A stretch of 45,982 nt of DNA. Source: Mycobacterium montefiorense. Lineage in GTDB: Bacteria > Actinomycetota > Actinomycetes > Mycobacteriales > Mycobacteriaceae. Shown one piece after another: positions 36,901-45,057 of this stretch. The position numbers and the translations under genes were made by a program. The DNA lies in assembly GCF_003112775.1 (NCBI RefSeq), contig NZ_BFCH01000016.1, positions 1-45,982 on the forward strand, given 5' to 3'. Every line of letters starts with the position of its first letter. Position 1 is the stretch's first letter. The notes below the pieces were generated by a model that saw only the letters and a program-made list of their open reading frames with translations, was not told the DNA's origin and did no database searches.

Positions 36901-38262
36901 TCACGCCGCGCCGTCTTCTCCGTCAGCCAACAGGTTCTCCGGGTGATGGAACGTGTTCACCCTTGGCTGCCCGCGGTCGAGATGTGGTGGCGGGATCCAT
37001 TCCGTGTCACCGTCTTTGCGCTTTCGTGTGTTCCAGCCGGCCTCGAGCAGTTTGTGATCGGGGCCGCAGGCCAGCGTGAGCTGGTCGATGTCGGTGCAGC
37101 GGGTTGTCGCCCAGTCTTCGACATGGTGCACCTCGCACCAGTACCCGGGTATGTCACAACCCGGTCGAGTACAGCCACGATCTTTGGCGTACAACACTAT
37201 TCGCTGCCCGGCCGAGGCCAGCCGTTTGGTGCGATACAGCGCAACGGGTTTGGCATCGTCGAAGATCACCAGGTAGTGGTGGGCGTGGCGGGCCAGACGG
37301 ATCACATCGCGGATGGGGAGGACGCTGCCGCCGCCAGTCAGTCCCTTACTCGCTGCGGCTTCGAGGTCTTTGAGCGTGGTGGTCACGATGATCGTGGCCG
37401 GTAAACCGTTGTGCTGTCCTAGTTTTCCACTGGCCAGTAGTGCCCGCAGCGCGGCGTTGATTCCGTCGTGATTGCGCTGGGCGTTGGTGCGGCCATCGCA
37501 CCGCACCGCGTCTTGATCGGCCTCGCCGTCCACGACAGGCACGTCATCGTCGGGGTTGCACATGCCGGGAGTGGCGGATTTGGCCAGCACGGCCTCGATG
37601 GTCGCGCGGGCCTCGGGAGTCAGCCAGCCGCTGAGCCGCGACATGCCGTCGATGTCCTGCTTGCCCAAAATCAGCCCACGCCGGCGGGCCCGGTCGCTGT
37701 CGGTGTAGTTGCCGTCGGGGTTCAGGCAAGCGGCCAGCCGGTCGGCGAGTTTGGCGACCTGGTCCGGCCGATACTGGGTGGCGTGTTCGGCTAGATCCTT
37801 CTCCGCGCATTCCCGGGTCTCGATGTCCACCCACTGCGGCAGCCGGTCGAAGAACTGGCGGATCACCGCGATGTGGGATGGGCCGATCTTGCCGTCGCGC
37901 TGGGCCACTGCCGTCGCGGTCAATACCGGCGGCAGCGGCTCGCCGGTGAACGCACGCCGCGGCCCCAGTTCGACTGCCTCGGCAATACGCCGGCTGGCTT
38001 CACTGCGCGTGATTCGTAGCTGGTCGGCGAGCACCGCGGTCAGAGTTCCACCCAGCTCACCAGAGTCGGACTGTTCGCCGATCTGGTTGATCAGTTCATG
38101 CCCCGGCGCCCGCAGGCGCCGAGTCTCGCGTTCGAGTCGCTCCAGCAATGCCAGCCGTTCGGGAGTGGTCAGCACATCGAATGTGTGCCCGACAACGCGC
38201 GACACCGCGCTGCGCAGTGCGTCGAAACCCGCTTGGATCTCCTCGCGACTACTCGAACTCAT
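36901..38262 (-). CDS. DUF222/HNH endonuclease-domain protein (13E12 repeat family)
   Basis: A 453-residue member of the mycobacterial 13E12 repeat family. The DUF222 part is at about 10-330 ([51 protein letters not shown]). The C-terminal HNH domain has [23 protein letters not shown] and [14 protein letters not shown] near 370-415, with the paired cysteines and HH of a ββα-metal nuclease. Such genes are repeated in mycobacterial genomes, are linked to prophage-like elements and are often SOS-induced. The ATG at 38262 sits inside a perfect LexA box. The gene is intact, between pyrD and the Rv2140c homologue, where M. tuberculosis has none as remembered. Confidence 0.92.
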   Translation of the reverse strand: MSSSSREEIQAGFDALRSAVSRVVGHTFDVLTTPERLALLERLERETRRLRAPGHELINQIGEQSDSGELGGTLTAVLADQLRITRSEASRRIAEAVELGPRRAFTGEPLPPVLTATAVAQRDGKIGPSHIAVIRQFFDRLPQWVDIETRECAEKDLAEHATQYRPDQVAKLADRLAACLNPDGNYTDSDRARRRGLILGKQDIDGMSRLSGWLTPEARATIEAVLAKSATPGMCNPDDDVPVVDGEADQDAVRCDGRTNAQRNHDGINAALRALLASGKLGQHNGLPATIIVTTTLKDLEAAASKGLTGGGSVLPIRDVIRLARHAHHYLVIFDDAKPVALYRTKRLASAGQRIVLYAKDRGCTRPGCDIPGYWCEVHHVEDWATTRCTDIDQLTLACGPDHKLLEAGWNTRKRKDGDTEWIPPPHLDRGQPRVNTFHHPENLLADGEDGAA

Positions 38263-38268
38263 GTTCGA
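38253..38268. promoter_or_regulatory. LexA/SOS box at the start of the DUF222-HNH gene
   Basis: TCGAACTCATGTTCGA matches the mycobacterial SOS consensus TCGAAC-N4-GTTCGA at all 12 fixed positions. The start codon of the DUF222 gene (CAT on this strand, 38260-38262) lies in the spacer, so LexA binding would cover the initiation site itself. Confidence 0.93.
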
Positions 38269-38500
38269 ATGATAATCGCGCCCACCGACAGAAAACGCCG
38301 GCCCTGAAATCACTGAAACTAAAGTGACTCAAGTGGTTTGGGGCGCTCCGAAACAGCAGCCGGGTCAGCAGCACAGAGATATTCTTTGCCATCGCGAACA
38401 ATATGCAAGCTACACGCGATGCTGTAATTCGCTGTTCTCCGCGCTGACGACAACTGTATGGTGGCCGCACCACAATCGATCCTCCCAAAGGAGACCTCCG

Positions 38501-38839
38501 GTGCGATTCAACCGATTGACGATTGTCGGAACCACTGCCATCGCAGTGGTTATTGCGAGCTGCGTGAGTGGCACGGCGAACGGCGAGCCGCCCGACACTT
38601 CCACCTGTTACGACCTTGGCGGCGCCAAAGACGACCTGATGCTCGCGTCGAAACCGGAGACCGCCCGCAAAGCTGCCGACACGCTGGAGAAGTACGGTCC
38701 TCCCGACCAGGTTAAAGCCGCGATCGAGCATTTCGTCACCACGGTTGGCGCCCAACCCAGCGATCCCACTCTCGACGTCAATCGCAGCTCAATTGCCAAC
38801 TGGCTCAAGCAAATGTGCCCGATGTTGAACACCTACTGA
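38501..38839 (+). CDS. Small exported protein, possible lipoprotein
   Basis: From GTG 38501 with AAAGGAGA 6-13 bases upstream the protein has 112 residues. The N-terminus is a signal sequence (RFNRLTIVGTTAIAVVIAS) ending in I-A-S-C at 18-21, a plausible lipobox, otherwise a Sec signal with cleavage near the following ANG. The mature part is about 85 residues with two cysteines (TCYDLGG, KQMCPML) that could pair, and helical segments DDLMLASKPETARKAADTLEK, VKAAIEHFVTTVG. I do not recognise the family. An open frame continues to 38324 but lacks a Shine-Dalgarno. Confidence 0.75.
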   Translation: MRFNRLTIVGTTAIAVVIASCVSGTANGEPPDTSTCYDLGGAKDDLMLASKPETARKAADTLEKYGPPDQVKAAIEHFVTTVGAQPSDPTLDVNRSSIANWLKQMCPMLNTY

Positions 38840-39420
38840 AGGTATTCGGCGACGAAATCCACCGTGCGGCGATGCCATTCGAAATACCGCCGCACCATGT
38901 GATGACCCACGCCCTCGATGCCCACCCACTGCGCATCCATCCCCCGCTCGCGGGCCCGTAGCGTCTGGATGCGAGAGCTGACTGGGTCGGTCCGGGTATC
39001 GGCGGTGCCGTGCACCACCAGCAGCCGGGTGGACACCGGAATCAGGTCACCGTCGTCGCGGGGCCAGTACGGCGCCAGTGCCACCACGGCGCCGACCTGC
39101 CCGTCGGCAGCCAGCCGGGTCGCGACTCGACCGCCCATCGAATGACCAACCAGAACAATGCTTTTCGGCTCGAACCGGTGACGGATGGCGTCAAGGGCGG
39201 CGGTGGCGTCGGCCACCGCGTCGTAGCGCGGACTGTTCCACCCGCGGAGACGGTACTGGACGCGTCGCACCTCGACGCCGCGGCCCAGTCGCCACCGCAA
39301 CGCGGCAGCGACCAACATCATCCGGATGTTGGCCAGCTGCCACCAGCGGGAAGCCTCGTCGCTGCGCACCCTGCCGCCGGGCAGAACCAGCACACACGCG
39401 CGACGCTTCACGACTTTCAT
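38833..39420 (-). CDS. Alpha/beta hydrolase
   Basis: The 195-residue protein is a compact alpha/beta hydrolase. It starts with an oxyanion-side LVLPGGRVRSDE block, has the nucleophile elbow VGHSMGGRVATRL (Ser near residue 93), an acid in VVHGTADTRTDPVSSR and the base in GVGHHMVRRYFEW near 178. It resembles small esterase/dienelactone-hydrolase-type proteins; the substrate is unknown. No signal peptide is visible. It overlaps the convergent exported-protein gene by 7 bases and ends 33 bases downstream of the PEBP-like gene, so it may be the last gene of that unit. Confidence 0.85.
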   Translation of the reverse strand: MKVVKRRACVLVLPGGRVRSDEASRWWQLANIRMMLVAAALRWRLGRGVEVRRVQYRLRGWNSPRYDAVADATAALDAIRHRFEPKSIVLVGHSMGGRVATRLAADGQVGAVVALAPYWPRDDGDLIPVSTRLLVVHGTADTRTDPVSSRIQTLRARERGMDAQWVGIEGVGHHMVRRYFEWHRRTVDFVAEYLQ

Positions 39421-39453
39421 TCGGAGCCTAGGCCGGTGCGGTCGGAACTGCGC

Positions 39454-39981
39454 TCAGTTCTGTTCGTAGGTGCCGACGATGTAGGCCCGCGCGATCGCGT
39501 GCTGGAACAGATTGAAGCCGAGAAACGCCGGGCTGGCGTCCTCGCTGAGGTCCAGCTTGTCGACGTCGACGGCGTGCACCGCGACGAAGTAGCGATGCGC
39601 ACCATGTCCGGGCGGCGGCGCGGAGCCGATGTAGCGGCGCATGCCGGCATCGTTGACCAGCTGCTGCGCGCCGCCGGGTAACTCGCGACCGTCTCCGGCG
39701 TCCGCGGGCAGCTCGGTGACGTCGGCCGGCAGGTTGGCCACCGCCCAGTGCCAGAAGCCGGACGCCGTCGGGGCGTCGGGGTCGTAGACGGTGACCGCGA
39801 AGCTGCGGGTCTCCGCGGGGAATCCCGACCAGCTCAGCTGTGGGCTGACGTCTTCTCCCCCGGCGCCCATGATGCCGCTGACCTGCGGCGTGGCCAGCGG
39901 CTGACCGTCGGTGATCGAGGTCGAGGTCAGGGTGAACGACGGCAGCTTCGGCAGCGCGTCATACGGGTCGGGCAAGCTCAT
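39454..39981 (-). CDS. PEBP/Raf kinase inhibitor-like protein (Rv2140c-like, YbhB/YbcL family)
   Basis: The 175-residue protein has the phosphatidylethanolamine-binding fold: [41 protein letters not shown] holds the DPDAP ligand-site motif and FWHW, near 50-85. [27 protein letters not shown] holds the conserved GHGxHRY near 125-140. M. tuberculosis Rv2140c has the same length and its structure is of this fold; ligands may be phospholipid headgroups or other anions. GAGAGGA-like GAGAGGA sits before the ATG at 39981. It lies 30 bases from the M20 peptidase stop and is probably in its operon. Confidence 0.93.
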   Translation of the reverse strand: MSLPDPYDALPKLPSFTLTSTSITDGQPLATPQVSGIMGAGGEDVSPQLSWSGFPAETRSFAVTVYDPDAPTASGFWHWAVANLPADVTELPADAGDGRELPGGAQQLVNDAGMRRYIGSAPPPGHGAHRYFVAVHAVDVDKLDLSEDASPAFLGFNLFQHAIARAYIVGTYEQN

Positions 39982-40011
39982 GGGCGATCCTCTCGTTTCG
40001 GTTTTTCTGCA

Positions 40012-41358
40012 CTAGCAATGGGTCAGGAAGTGGGCCAGCACCTCGACGCCGAACCTCAGCGCATCCACGGGTACCCGCTCATCGACGCCGTGGAACAGCG
40101 ATGCGAAATCCAATTCCGGCGGTAGCTTCAGCGGCGCGAAGCCGAAGCAACGAATACCCAAGCGCGCAAAGGCTTTCGCGTCGGTGCCACCAGACATCAT
40201 GTAGGGGACCGTACGGCCGTCCGGGTCGATCGCCAGCACCGCGGCGTTCATCGCGTCGACCAGGTCGCCGTCGAAGCTGGTCTCGTACGACGGCAAATCC
40301 CTGATCCACTCCCGCGTCACGTCCGGCCCGATCAATTTGTCGATCTCCGCCTCGAACGCGGCCTGCCGGCCGGGCAGCACGCGGCAGTCGACCACAGCTT
40401 CGGCGGTCCCGGGAATCACATTGGCCTTGTACCCGGCCTTGAGCATCGTCGGGTTGGCGGTGTCGCGCACCACCGCTTTCAACATGCGAGCCATCGGGCC
40501 CAACTTTTCGATCGCGCCCTCCACATCGCCGGATGCGGTGTCGAAGGTCAGGCCGGTCTCCTCGCTGATGGCGGCCAGGAACTGCACCACCGTGTCGGTC
40601 ATCACCAGCGGGAACTGATGCCGGCCGATCCGGGCGACCGCCTCGGCGAGCAGAGTGACCGCGTTGCGATCGTTGGCCATCGAGCCGTGGCCGGCCTGAC
40701 CGCGGGCGGTCAGCCGCATCCACTGGATGCCCTTCTCAGCCGTCTCGATCAGATACAGCCGGCGTTCACCCCCGTCACGACGCGGCACGGTCAACGAGAA
40801 ACCACCCACTTCGCCGATCGCTTCGGTGATGCCGTCGAACAGCTCGGGGCGGTTCTCGACCAGCCAGTGCGATCCGAAGCGGCCGCCGTGCTCCTCGTCG
40901 GCCACAAACGCGAACACCAGATCACGGGGCGGCACGATGCCTGCCTGCTTCAGCTGGCGTGCGACGACGATCATCATGCCGACCATGTCCTTCATGTCGA
41001 CCGCACCGCGGCCCCAGACATAGCCGTCCTCGATCGCGCCGGAAAAGGGGTGCACGCTCCAGTCGGCCGGTTCGGCCGGCACCACGTCGAGATGCCCGTG
41101 GATCAGCAGCGCGCCGCGTGAGCGGTCCGCGCCCTCGAGGCGGACGAACACATTGCCCCGCCCGGGTGCGCCGGACTCCAGGTACTGCGGCACGTAGCCC
41201 ACCTCGGCGAGTTGCTCGGCGACCCAGTGCGCGCATTCGGCCTCGCCCCGGGTAGTTTCGGGTTCACCGGTGTTGGTGGTATCGAACCGGATCAGCCTGC
41301 TGACGACTTCGACCACATCGTCACTCGGATGGTTGGGAACTCCGTTCTCAACGGTCAC
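40012..41358 (-). CDS. M20 family metallopeptidase (Rv2141c-like)
   Basis: A zinc aminoacyl- or dipeptidase-type enzyme of 448 residues. It has LLIHGHLDVVPA near 85-96 (HxD, first metal His), WGRGAVDMKDMVGMM near 115 (bridging Asp), FVADEEHGG near 145 (catalytic and metal Glu), AGHGSMANDRNAV near 220 in the lid domain, and MSGGTDAKAF near 375, with the last histidine in FHGVDERVP. I chose GTG 41358, preceded by GGAAAGG, because 448 residues is the length I recall for Rv2141c; ATG 41376 adds six residues. Substrate is unknown, but peptides or N-acyl amino acids are typical. Confidence 0.93.
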   Translation of the reverse strand: MTVENGVPNHPSDDVVEVVSRLIRFDTTNTGEPETTRGEAECAHWVAEQLAEVGYVPQYLESGAPGRGNVFVRLEGADRSRGALLIHGHLDVVPAEPADWSVHPFSGAIEDGYVWGRGAVDMKDMVGMMIVVARQLKQAGIVPPRDLVFAFVADEEHGGRFGSHWLVENRPELFDGITEAIGEVGGFSLTVPRRDGGERRLYLIETAEKGIQWMRLTARGQAGHGSMANDRNAVTLLAEAVARIGRHQFPLVMTDTVVQFLAAISEETGLTFDTASGDVEGAIEKLGPMARMLKAVVRDTANPTMLKAGYKANVIPGTAEAVVDCRVLPGRQAAFEAEIDKLIGPDVTREWIRDLPSYETSFDGDLVDAMNAAVLAIDPDGRTVPYMMSGGTDAKAFARLGIRCFGFAPLKLPPELDFASLFHGVDERVPVDALRFGVEVLAHFLTHC

Positions 41359-41488
41359 AACCACCTTTCCTACCATTGCCCGGGACGCCCGGCTCGGGCA
41401 GCGGAAGCCCCGGGCCGGGCATCGGCGAGCTAACTTGGGTCCGCGCGGGCCGATCCGCTAGCCTTAGCTGCCAACTCTCGTTGGTCTG

Positions 41489-41574
41489 GTCCGAGTGGCG
41501 GAATGGCAGACGCGCTAGCTTGAGGTGCTAGTGCCCTACTAATGGGCGTGGGGGTTCAAGTCCCCCCTCGGACA
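41489..41574 (+). tRNA. tRNA-Leu (anticodon GAG)
   Basis: A class II tRNA of 86 bases. The acceptor strands GTCCGAG and CTCGGAC pair over 7 bp, followed by discriminator A. The anticodon stem CTAGC/GCTAG encloses the loop TTGAGGT with anticodon GAG (CUC/CUU codons). The long variable arm has GCCC/GGGC, and the T-arm is GGGGG-TTCAAGT-CCCCC. No CCA is encoded in full. Gene order departs from M. tuberculosis just after this tRNA. Confidence 0.95.
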
Positions 41575-41677
41575 CAACTATCAAGAACAGCGTCAGGCAT
41601 TTCAGCTCGCCGGCTCCGGTGGACGGGTCGGACCCAGCGCGCCTGAGCTTATTGAGAAATCAAGGTATAGCGCGCAG

Positions 41678-41962
41678 TTAGGCCCAGCCGGACCCGACGG
41701 CGCTGTCGGTGCTGGCCATGTTGTTGCCCGCGGACTGCACCTTCTGGCCGTGCTGGTTGGCCTGCTCGTAGATCACCTGGAAGTTACGACCCAACTGGGT
41801 GATGAACTCCTGGCAAGACACCGAACCGGCGCCACCCCAAAAGTCACCGGCGGCCAGCACATCGCGAACGATGGCCTGGTGCTCGGCTTCCAGCGAAGCA
41901 GCCTGCGCGCGGATCACGGCGCCGTGGGCGTCCACATCTCCGAACTGATAATTGATCGACAT
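41678..41962 (-). CDS. WxG100 protein, EsxN-like (EsxI/L/N/O/V group)
   Basis: The 94-residue protein is almost identical to M. tuberculosis EsxN: NYQFGDVDAHGAVIRAQAASL, EHQAIVRDVLAAGDFWGGAGS with the W-x-G turn near 42-44, and QEFITQLGRNFQVIYEQANQ. It forms a secreted heterodimer with an EsxM-type partner and is exported by ESX-5. GGGAGGA precedes the ATG. The partner gene lies 48 bases upstream on the same strand. One cysteine (SVSCQEF) is conserved in this group. Confidence 0.95.
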   Translation of the reverse strand: MSINYQFGDVDAHGAVIRAQAASLEAEHQAIVRDVLAAGDFWGGAGSVSCQEFITQLGRNFQVIYEQANQHGQKVQSAGNNMASTDSAVGSGWA

Positions 41963-42010
41963 TATCTACGTCCTCCCTTGAAAGTGTTTGGGTAGCAGCG
42001 AGTTTCGCGG

Positions 42011-42307
42011 CTAGTGGCCGAGGGCCTGCTGCGAGGCCTGCTCTTGCGTCTCGTAGTTGTTGGCGTCACGGATCAGCCCGTCACGCACATCGTGGAGCAT
42101 GTTGATGATGTTGGTGAACGCCTGGTTCATCTGACCCATGGTGTCGTAAGAAGTGGCCTGAGCCTGACCGCTCCAGCCCGCGCCGGCGATGTTCATCGAC
42201 GACGACCACATCCTGCGAGCCTCATCCGACACCGTCTGCGCGTGCATCTCAAAGTGACCCGCCATCGCACGCATCGCGTGCGGGTCGGTCATAAAACGTG
42301 TTGCCAT
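42011..42307 (-). CDS. WxG100 protein, EsxM-like (EsxJ/K/M/P/W group)
   Basis: The 98-residue protein matches the EsxJ/K/M/P/W (QILSS) group: [29 protein letters not shown]-type [24 protein letters not shown] with the W-x-G turn near 43-45, and [21 protein letters not shown], where YxxxE-like YETQE near 85-89 is the export signal on the second helix. It is first in the esx pair, with AAGGAGAAGG before the ATG. The 256-base gap upstream contains the dyad at 42394-42411. Confidence 0.95.
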   Translation of the reverse strand: MATRFMTDPHAMRAMAGHFEMHAQTVSDEARRMWSSSMNIAGAGWSGQAQATSYDTMGQMNQAFTNIINMLHDVRDGLIRDANNYETQEQASQQALGH

Positions 42308-42393
42308 ATTGCCCTTCTCCTTAGGTGACCATCAAGGCGCGGTTACGCCATTTTCCATTTTCAATTAATCAGCTAGAACTAATTGTATCTGAA

Positions 42394-42411
42394 ACCTGGA
42401 AGAATTTCTAG
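42394..42411. promoter_or_regulatory. Dyad element upstream of the esx pair (copy 1)
   Basis: ACCTGGAAGAATTTCTAG agrees with the element at 44505-44522 at 15 of 18 positions and contains the half-site TTTCTAG facing an imperfect CTGGAA. It lies 87 bases upstream of the EsxM-like start and 153 bases from the TetR start, inside AT-rich DNA. A further CTAGAA is at 42373-42378. It may be an operator of the neighbouring TetR protein. Confidence 0.45.
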
Positions 42412-42563
42412 TCAAAACAGGTGAAAACTGCGAATTGCGTGATCAAATCTGAAAGGCTTTCCGGAGATCGGTCTTTGATCGTTACGGCCAGTGCGTTGCC
42501 ATTGGGGGCTGCGGACGGCCCGGCTGAGGGCCGGATTGCCAAATGGGCAGATAGAGTTGCCGG

Positions 42564-43193
42564 GTGAATTCTCCCCAAAAAAGGCAGCTCCGGGCGCAGG
42601 CACGCAGGTACGCCTTGCTCCGCGCGACGGTCGAAGTCGCTGCCGCCAAGGGCTTCGCTGGCCTCACCCACCGTGCGGTCACCGAGCAGGCGAATCTCCC
42701 GTTGGCAACGGCCAGTTACTTCTTCAATTCGATCGCTGACCTGGGTCGTGAGGCTCTGCTGGTATTCGTCGGAGAGGACATCGCAAACCTGCACCAATTG
42801 GCATCGGCACTCGCGAACGAGCACCGAACCACCGATGAAGTGGCAACGGCGTTTGCGTTGGCTGCCGCTCCGCGATGGCCAGACACCGCCGCACTTCTCG
42901 AGGCCTATCTCACCGCCGCCCGTCAACCTGAGTTTCGCGACACGATGGGCGAAGCACTGACCGCCGCGCACGCCGTGGCAGCGGCCGCCGCTACGGCGGC
43001 GGGTATGCCCGAGCCGCAGGAAATTGCCGCGGGCCTGGTCGCGCTTGCACACGGATTCGCCCTGCATAATTTGGCCCTCCCGGACATCGTCGACATTGAC
43101 GACCAGCGACGTGCCATGCGAACCATGCTCATCGGGCATCTTGTCGAATGTGGACGAATCGATGAGGTGCTGCGCATTACCGCGCAGCAATAG
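42564..43193 (+). CDS. TetR-family regulator within the esx/PPE block
   Basis: The 209-residue protein has an N-terminal helix-turn-helix: RYALLRATVEVAAAKGFAGL, then THRAVTEQANLPLATASYFF with the recognition helix near 45-55. An Ala-rich ligand domain follows. It starts at GTG 42564. It is divergent from the esx pair and converges with the PPE gene (19 bases between stops). Both of those flanking genes have the same dyad upstream, which makes this protein the best candidate regulator. No effector can be inferred. Confidence 0.9.
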   Translation: MNSPQKRQLRAQARRYALLRATVEVAAAKGFAGLTHRAVTEQANLPLATASYFFNSIADLGREALLVFVGEDIANLHQLASALANEHRTTDEVATAFALAAAPRWPDTAALLEAYLTAARQPEFRDTMGEALTAAHAVAAAAATAAGMPEPQEIAAGLVALAHGFALHNLALPDIVDIDDQRRAMRTMLIGHLVECGRIDEVLRITAQQ

Positions 43194-43212
43194 TTCGGCG
43201 CCGCCCGATTGG

Positions 43213-44379
43213 TTATCCGACACCGATGTGCGGCACCACACTGTGCGGCCGCTGCGCCGCAGTCGGAGTCGCGGCGCCGCGGCTGGTCATCGCGCCCGGC
43301 ATGCCGCCGCCGAGACCGCCGAGGCCGGGGGGCATTGGCGTCATCGGAGTAGTTCCCGCAGCAGCCACCGGCTCCTCGGTAAGCACAGTGGGATTAGATA
43401 TCGCGCCCAGTCCGTGTAGAGCCGAACTGGCCATCCCCACCGGTGACGAACCCGGCCAGGTGGGCGGCACTGACATGGCTCCCACCAGCCGTGACTGCCC
43501 GAGACTTGCCGATATCCCCCGACCCATTGCCTCGCCACCCAGGCCCTTTACGGCGGTTGCGGTAGCGGAGGGGGACTTGGGCAGGTCGGCGGCCATTCCC
43601 TCAACTGCCGCACCGACCAACCCGGTCGCGTTCGGCTTCGCGGTTTGTCCCAACTGCATGAGCGGGCCCATCACCGTGCCGACTGGCCCTAACGCTGCCT
43701 GCGCCGCCGACATCAATTGTGATACGCCCATCTCGGATGCCATCGTTGGTGCCCCGGACAACCCTCTGGCAAGTGAAGACATCCGCGAGGGTGGCACTGG
43801 GGCTGACGCTGCAGGCGCCGGCGGTGGCGACGCCGCGGCAGCGAATTCCTCCAAATTCACCGGCGGTGCATCAAACGGCGTCAACGCTGCAGACAACGAC
43901 ATCGCCTCGCCGTGATAACCGGACATCGCGGCCACGTCCTGTGCCCACATCTCCATGTATTCGCATTCTGTAGATTCGATCGCCGGAGTATTTTGCCCTA
44001 ACAAATTCGTCGCTATCAAAGCCAGAGACAGCGTTCGATTGGCCGCTATCACCGCCGGATGCACCGTGGCAGTCATTGCCGTCTCAAACGCCATTGCCGC
44101 CAGTTGGGCTTGACCTGCCGAGAACGTCGCATGCGCGGCGGCCGCCGTCATCCAGGGCACATACGGCGAAACTGAAGCCGCCATCGCTGCTGACGCTGCC
44201 CCAGTCCACGGTCCACTTGTCAGGTCGGTAAGCACCGATTGAATCGCCGCTGCCGTCGCTTGCAAATCCGCGCTCAGTCCTTCCCAGGCGGTTGCCGCGG
44301 CGAACAACGGCGCCGGCCCCGCACCAGTATAGATTCGCTCCGAGTTGATCTCAGGCGCCAACCACGCAAAATCCAACAT
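43213..44379 (-). CDS. PPE family protein, SVP subfamily
   Basis: From ATG 44379 the protein has 388 residues. The PPE domain begins MLDFAWLAPEINSERIYTG; the Pro-Pro-Glu triplet reads A-P-E here, as in many SVP proteins. It has GPWTGAASAAMAASVSPYVPWM with the WTG turn near 55 and ATNLLGQNTPAIESTECEYMEMWAQDVAAM near 125-155. The C-terminal SVP signature is RLVGAMSVPPTWPGSSP near 310-325, followed by a Gly/Pro/Met-rich tail GLGGLGGGMPGAMTSRGA. SVP-type PPEs are ESX-5 substrates. No PE partner is adjacent, but the EsxM/N-like pair is 1.4 kb away, as in known ESX-5-linked clusters. Confidence 0.93.
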   Translation of the reverse strand: MLDFAWLAPEINSERIYTGAGPAPLFAAATAWEGLSADLQATAAAIQSVLTDLTSGPWTGAASAAMAASVSPYVPWMTAAAAHATFSAGQAQLAAMAFETAMTATVHPAVIAANRTLSLALIATNLLGQNTPAIESTECEYMEMWAQDVAAMSGYHGEAMSLSAALTPFDAPPVNLEEFAAAASPPPAPAASAPVPPSRMSSLARGLSGAPTMASEMGVSQLMSAAQAALGPVGTVMGPLMQLGQTAKPNATGLVGAAVEGMAADLPKSPSATATAVKGLGGEAMGRGISASLGQSRLVGAMSVPPTWPGSSPVGMASSALHGLGAISNPTVLTEEPVAAAGTTPMTPMPPGLGGLGGGMPGAMTSRGAATPTAAQRPHSVVPHIGVG

Positions 44380-44504
44380 CGCCGCAATCCCTTCAATCAA
44401 TCCGACACTTCAACGGATCCGATGACGGCCGACAAGCCGCCCCGCCGGTGGGAAGCCCGCTATCAGTGGGCTTATTTATGACACTAGAAACGGTTCCTGA
44501 GATT

Positions 44505-44522
44505 ACCTAGAATATTTTCTAG
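44505..44522. promoter_or_regulatory. Dyad element upstream of the PPE-SVP gene (copy 2)
   Basis: ACCTAGAATATTTTCTAG contains the perfect inverted repeat CTAGAA-TATT-TTCTAG at 44507-44522. It matches 15 of 18 bases of the element at 42394-42411. A degenerate further copy (CTAGAAACGGTTCCTG) lies at 44484-44499. It is 126 bases upstream of the PPE start and 46-63 bases upstream of the orphan gene at 44568. Confidence 0.5.
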
Positions 44523-44567
44523 ATTTTTAATGTGAATCATTGCGGCAATGCTTTCAGGGGGCGTTGT

Positions 44568-44999
44568 ATGCAGGGCGTAGATCGCAGGACCGGGATGACC
44601 GAGGAGAACGGGTCACATATGCACGCGCACAGGCGCGGTGGAGTGTACAAAGCACTGCGAACCGCGGTCATCGCCGTCGTTGCGCTGATCGCCGTCCTCT
44701 CGATACCGGTCAAGCAAAGGTGTGGCGCACCGGGCATTTGGTGTGCCGCGGCGGTGGATTCGCAGGGCTACGCGCATTACTACTACGAGGTCGAACCGCT
44801 GGGTGTCTACCTCGTCGAAATTGTCACCGGCTCGAATAGTCGTCTCTTCTACGAGTCCGGCGAGGACCTCGAGGAGCCGTCACACACAACGCCACAGACA
44901 CGTAGCCCCGCAGGGTCTCTCCCTGATCGATCGATCAGGTATCTCGTCGAGCCCAGCACCGAAACCCCTGCCGCCCGGTTGGAGCCGACATTGAGGTGA
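44568..44999 (+). CDS. Hypothetical single-pass membrane protein
   Basis: I do not recognise this protein. From ATG 44568, with AGGGGGCG 7-14 bases upstream, it has 143 residues: a basic N-terminal part (RRTGMTEENGSH, HAHRRGGVYKALR), a membrane helix at about 32-48 (TAVIAVVALIAVLSIPV), then an extracytoplasmic domain with CGAPGIWC (possible disulfide), and AHYYYEVEPLGVYLVEIVTG. A Pro/Ser/Thr-rich tail with repeated acidic residues follows. Other starts at 44532, 44595 and 44619 are possible. It is divergent from the PPE gene and shares its AT-rich promoter with the dyad. Confidence 0.6.
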   Translation: MQGVDRRTGMTEENGSHMHAHRRGGVYKALRTAVIAVVALIAVLSIPVKQRCGAPGIWCAAAVDSQGYAHYYYEVEPLGVYLVEIVTGSNSRLFYESGEDLEEPSHTTPQTRSPAGSLPDRSIRYLVEPSTETPAARLEPTLR

Positions 45000-45057
45000 C
45001 CCCCACTCCGCCCGCGGCGAACTCGAGGCATAGCAGGTGAACCGAACATCACTTCGC

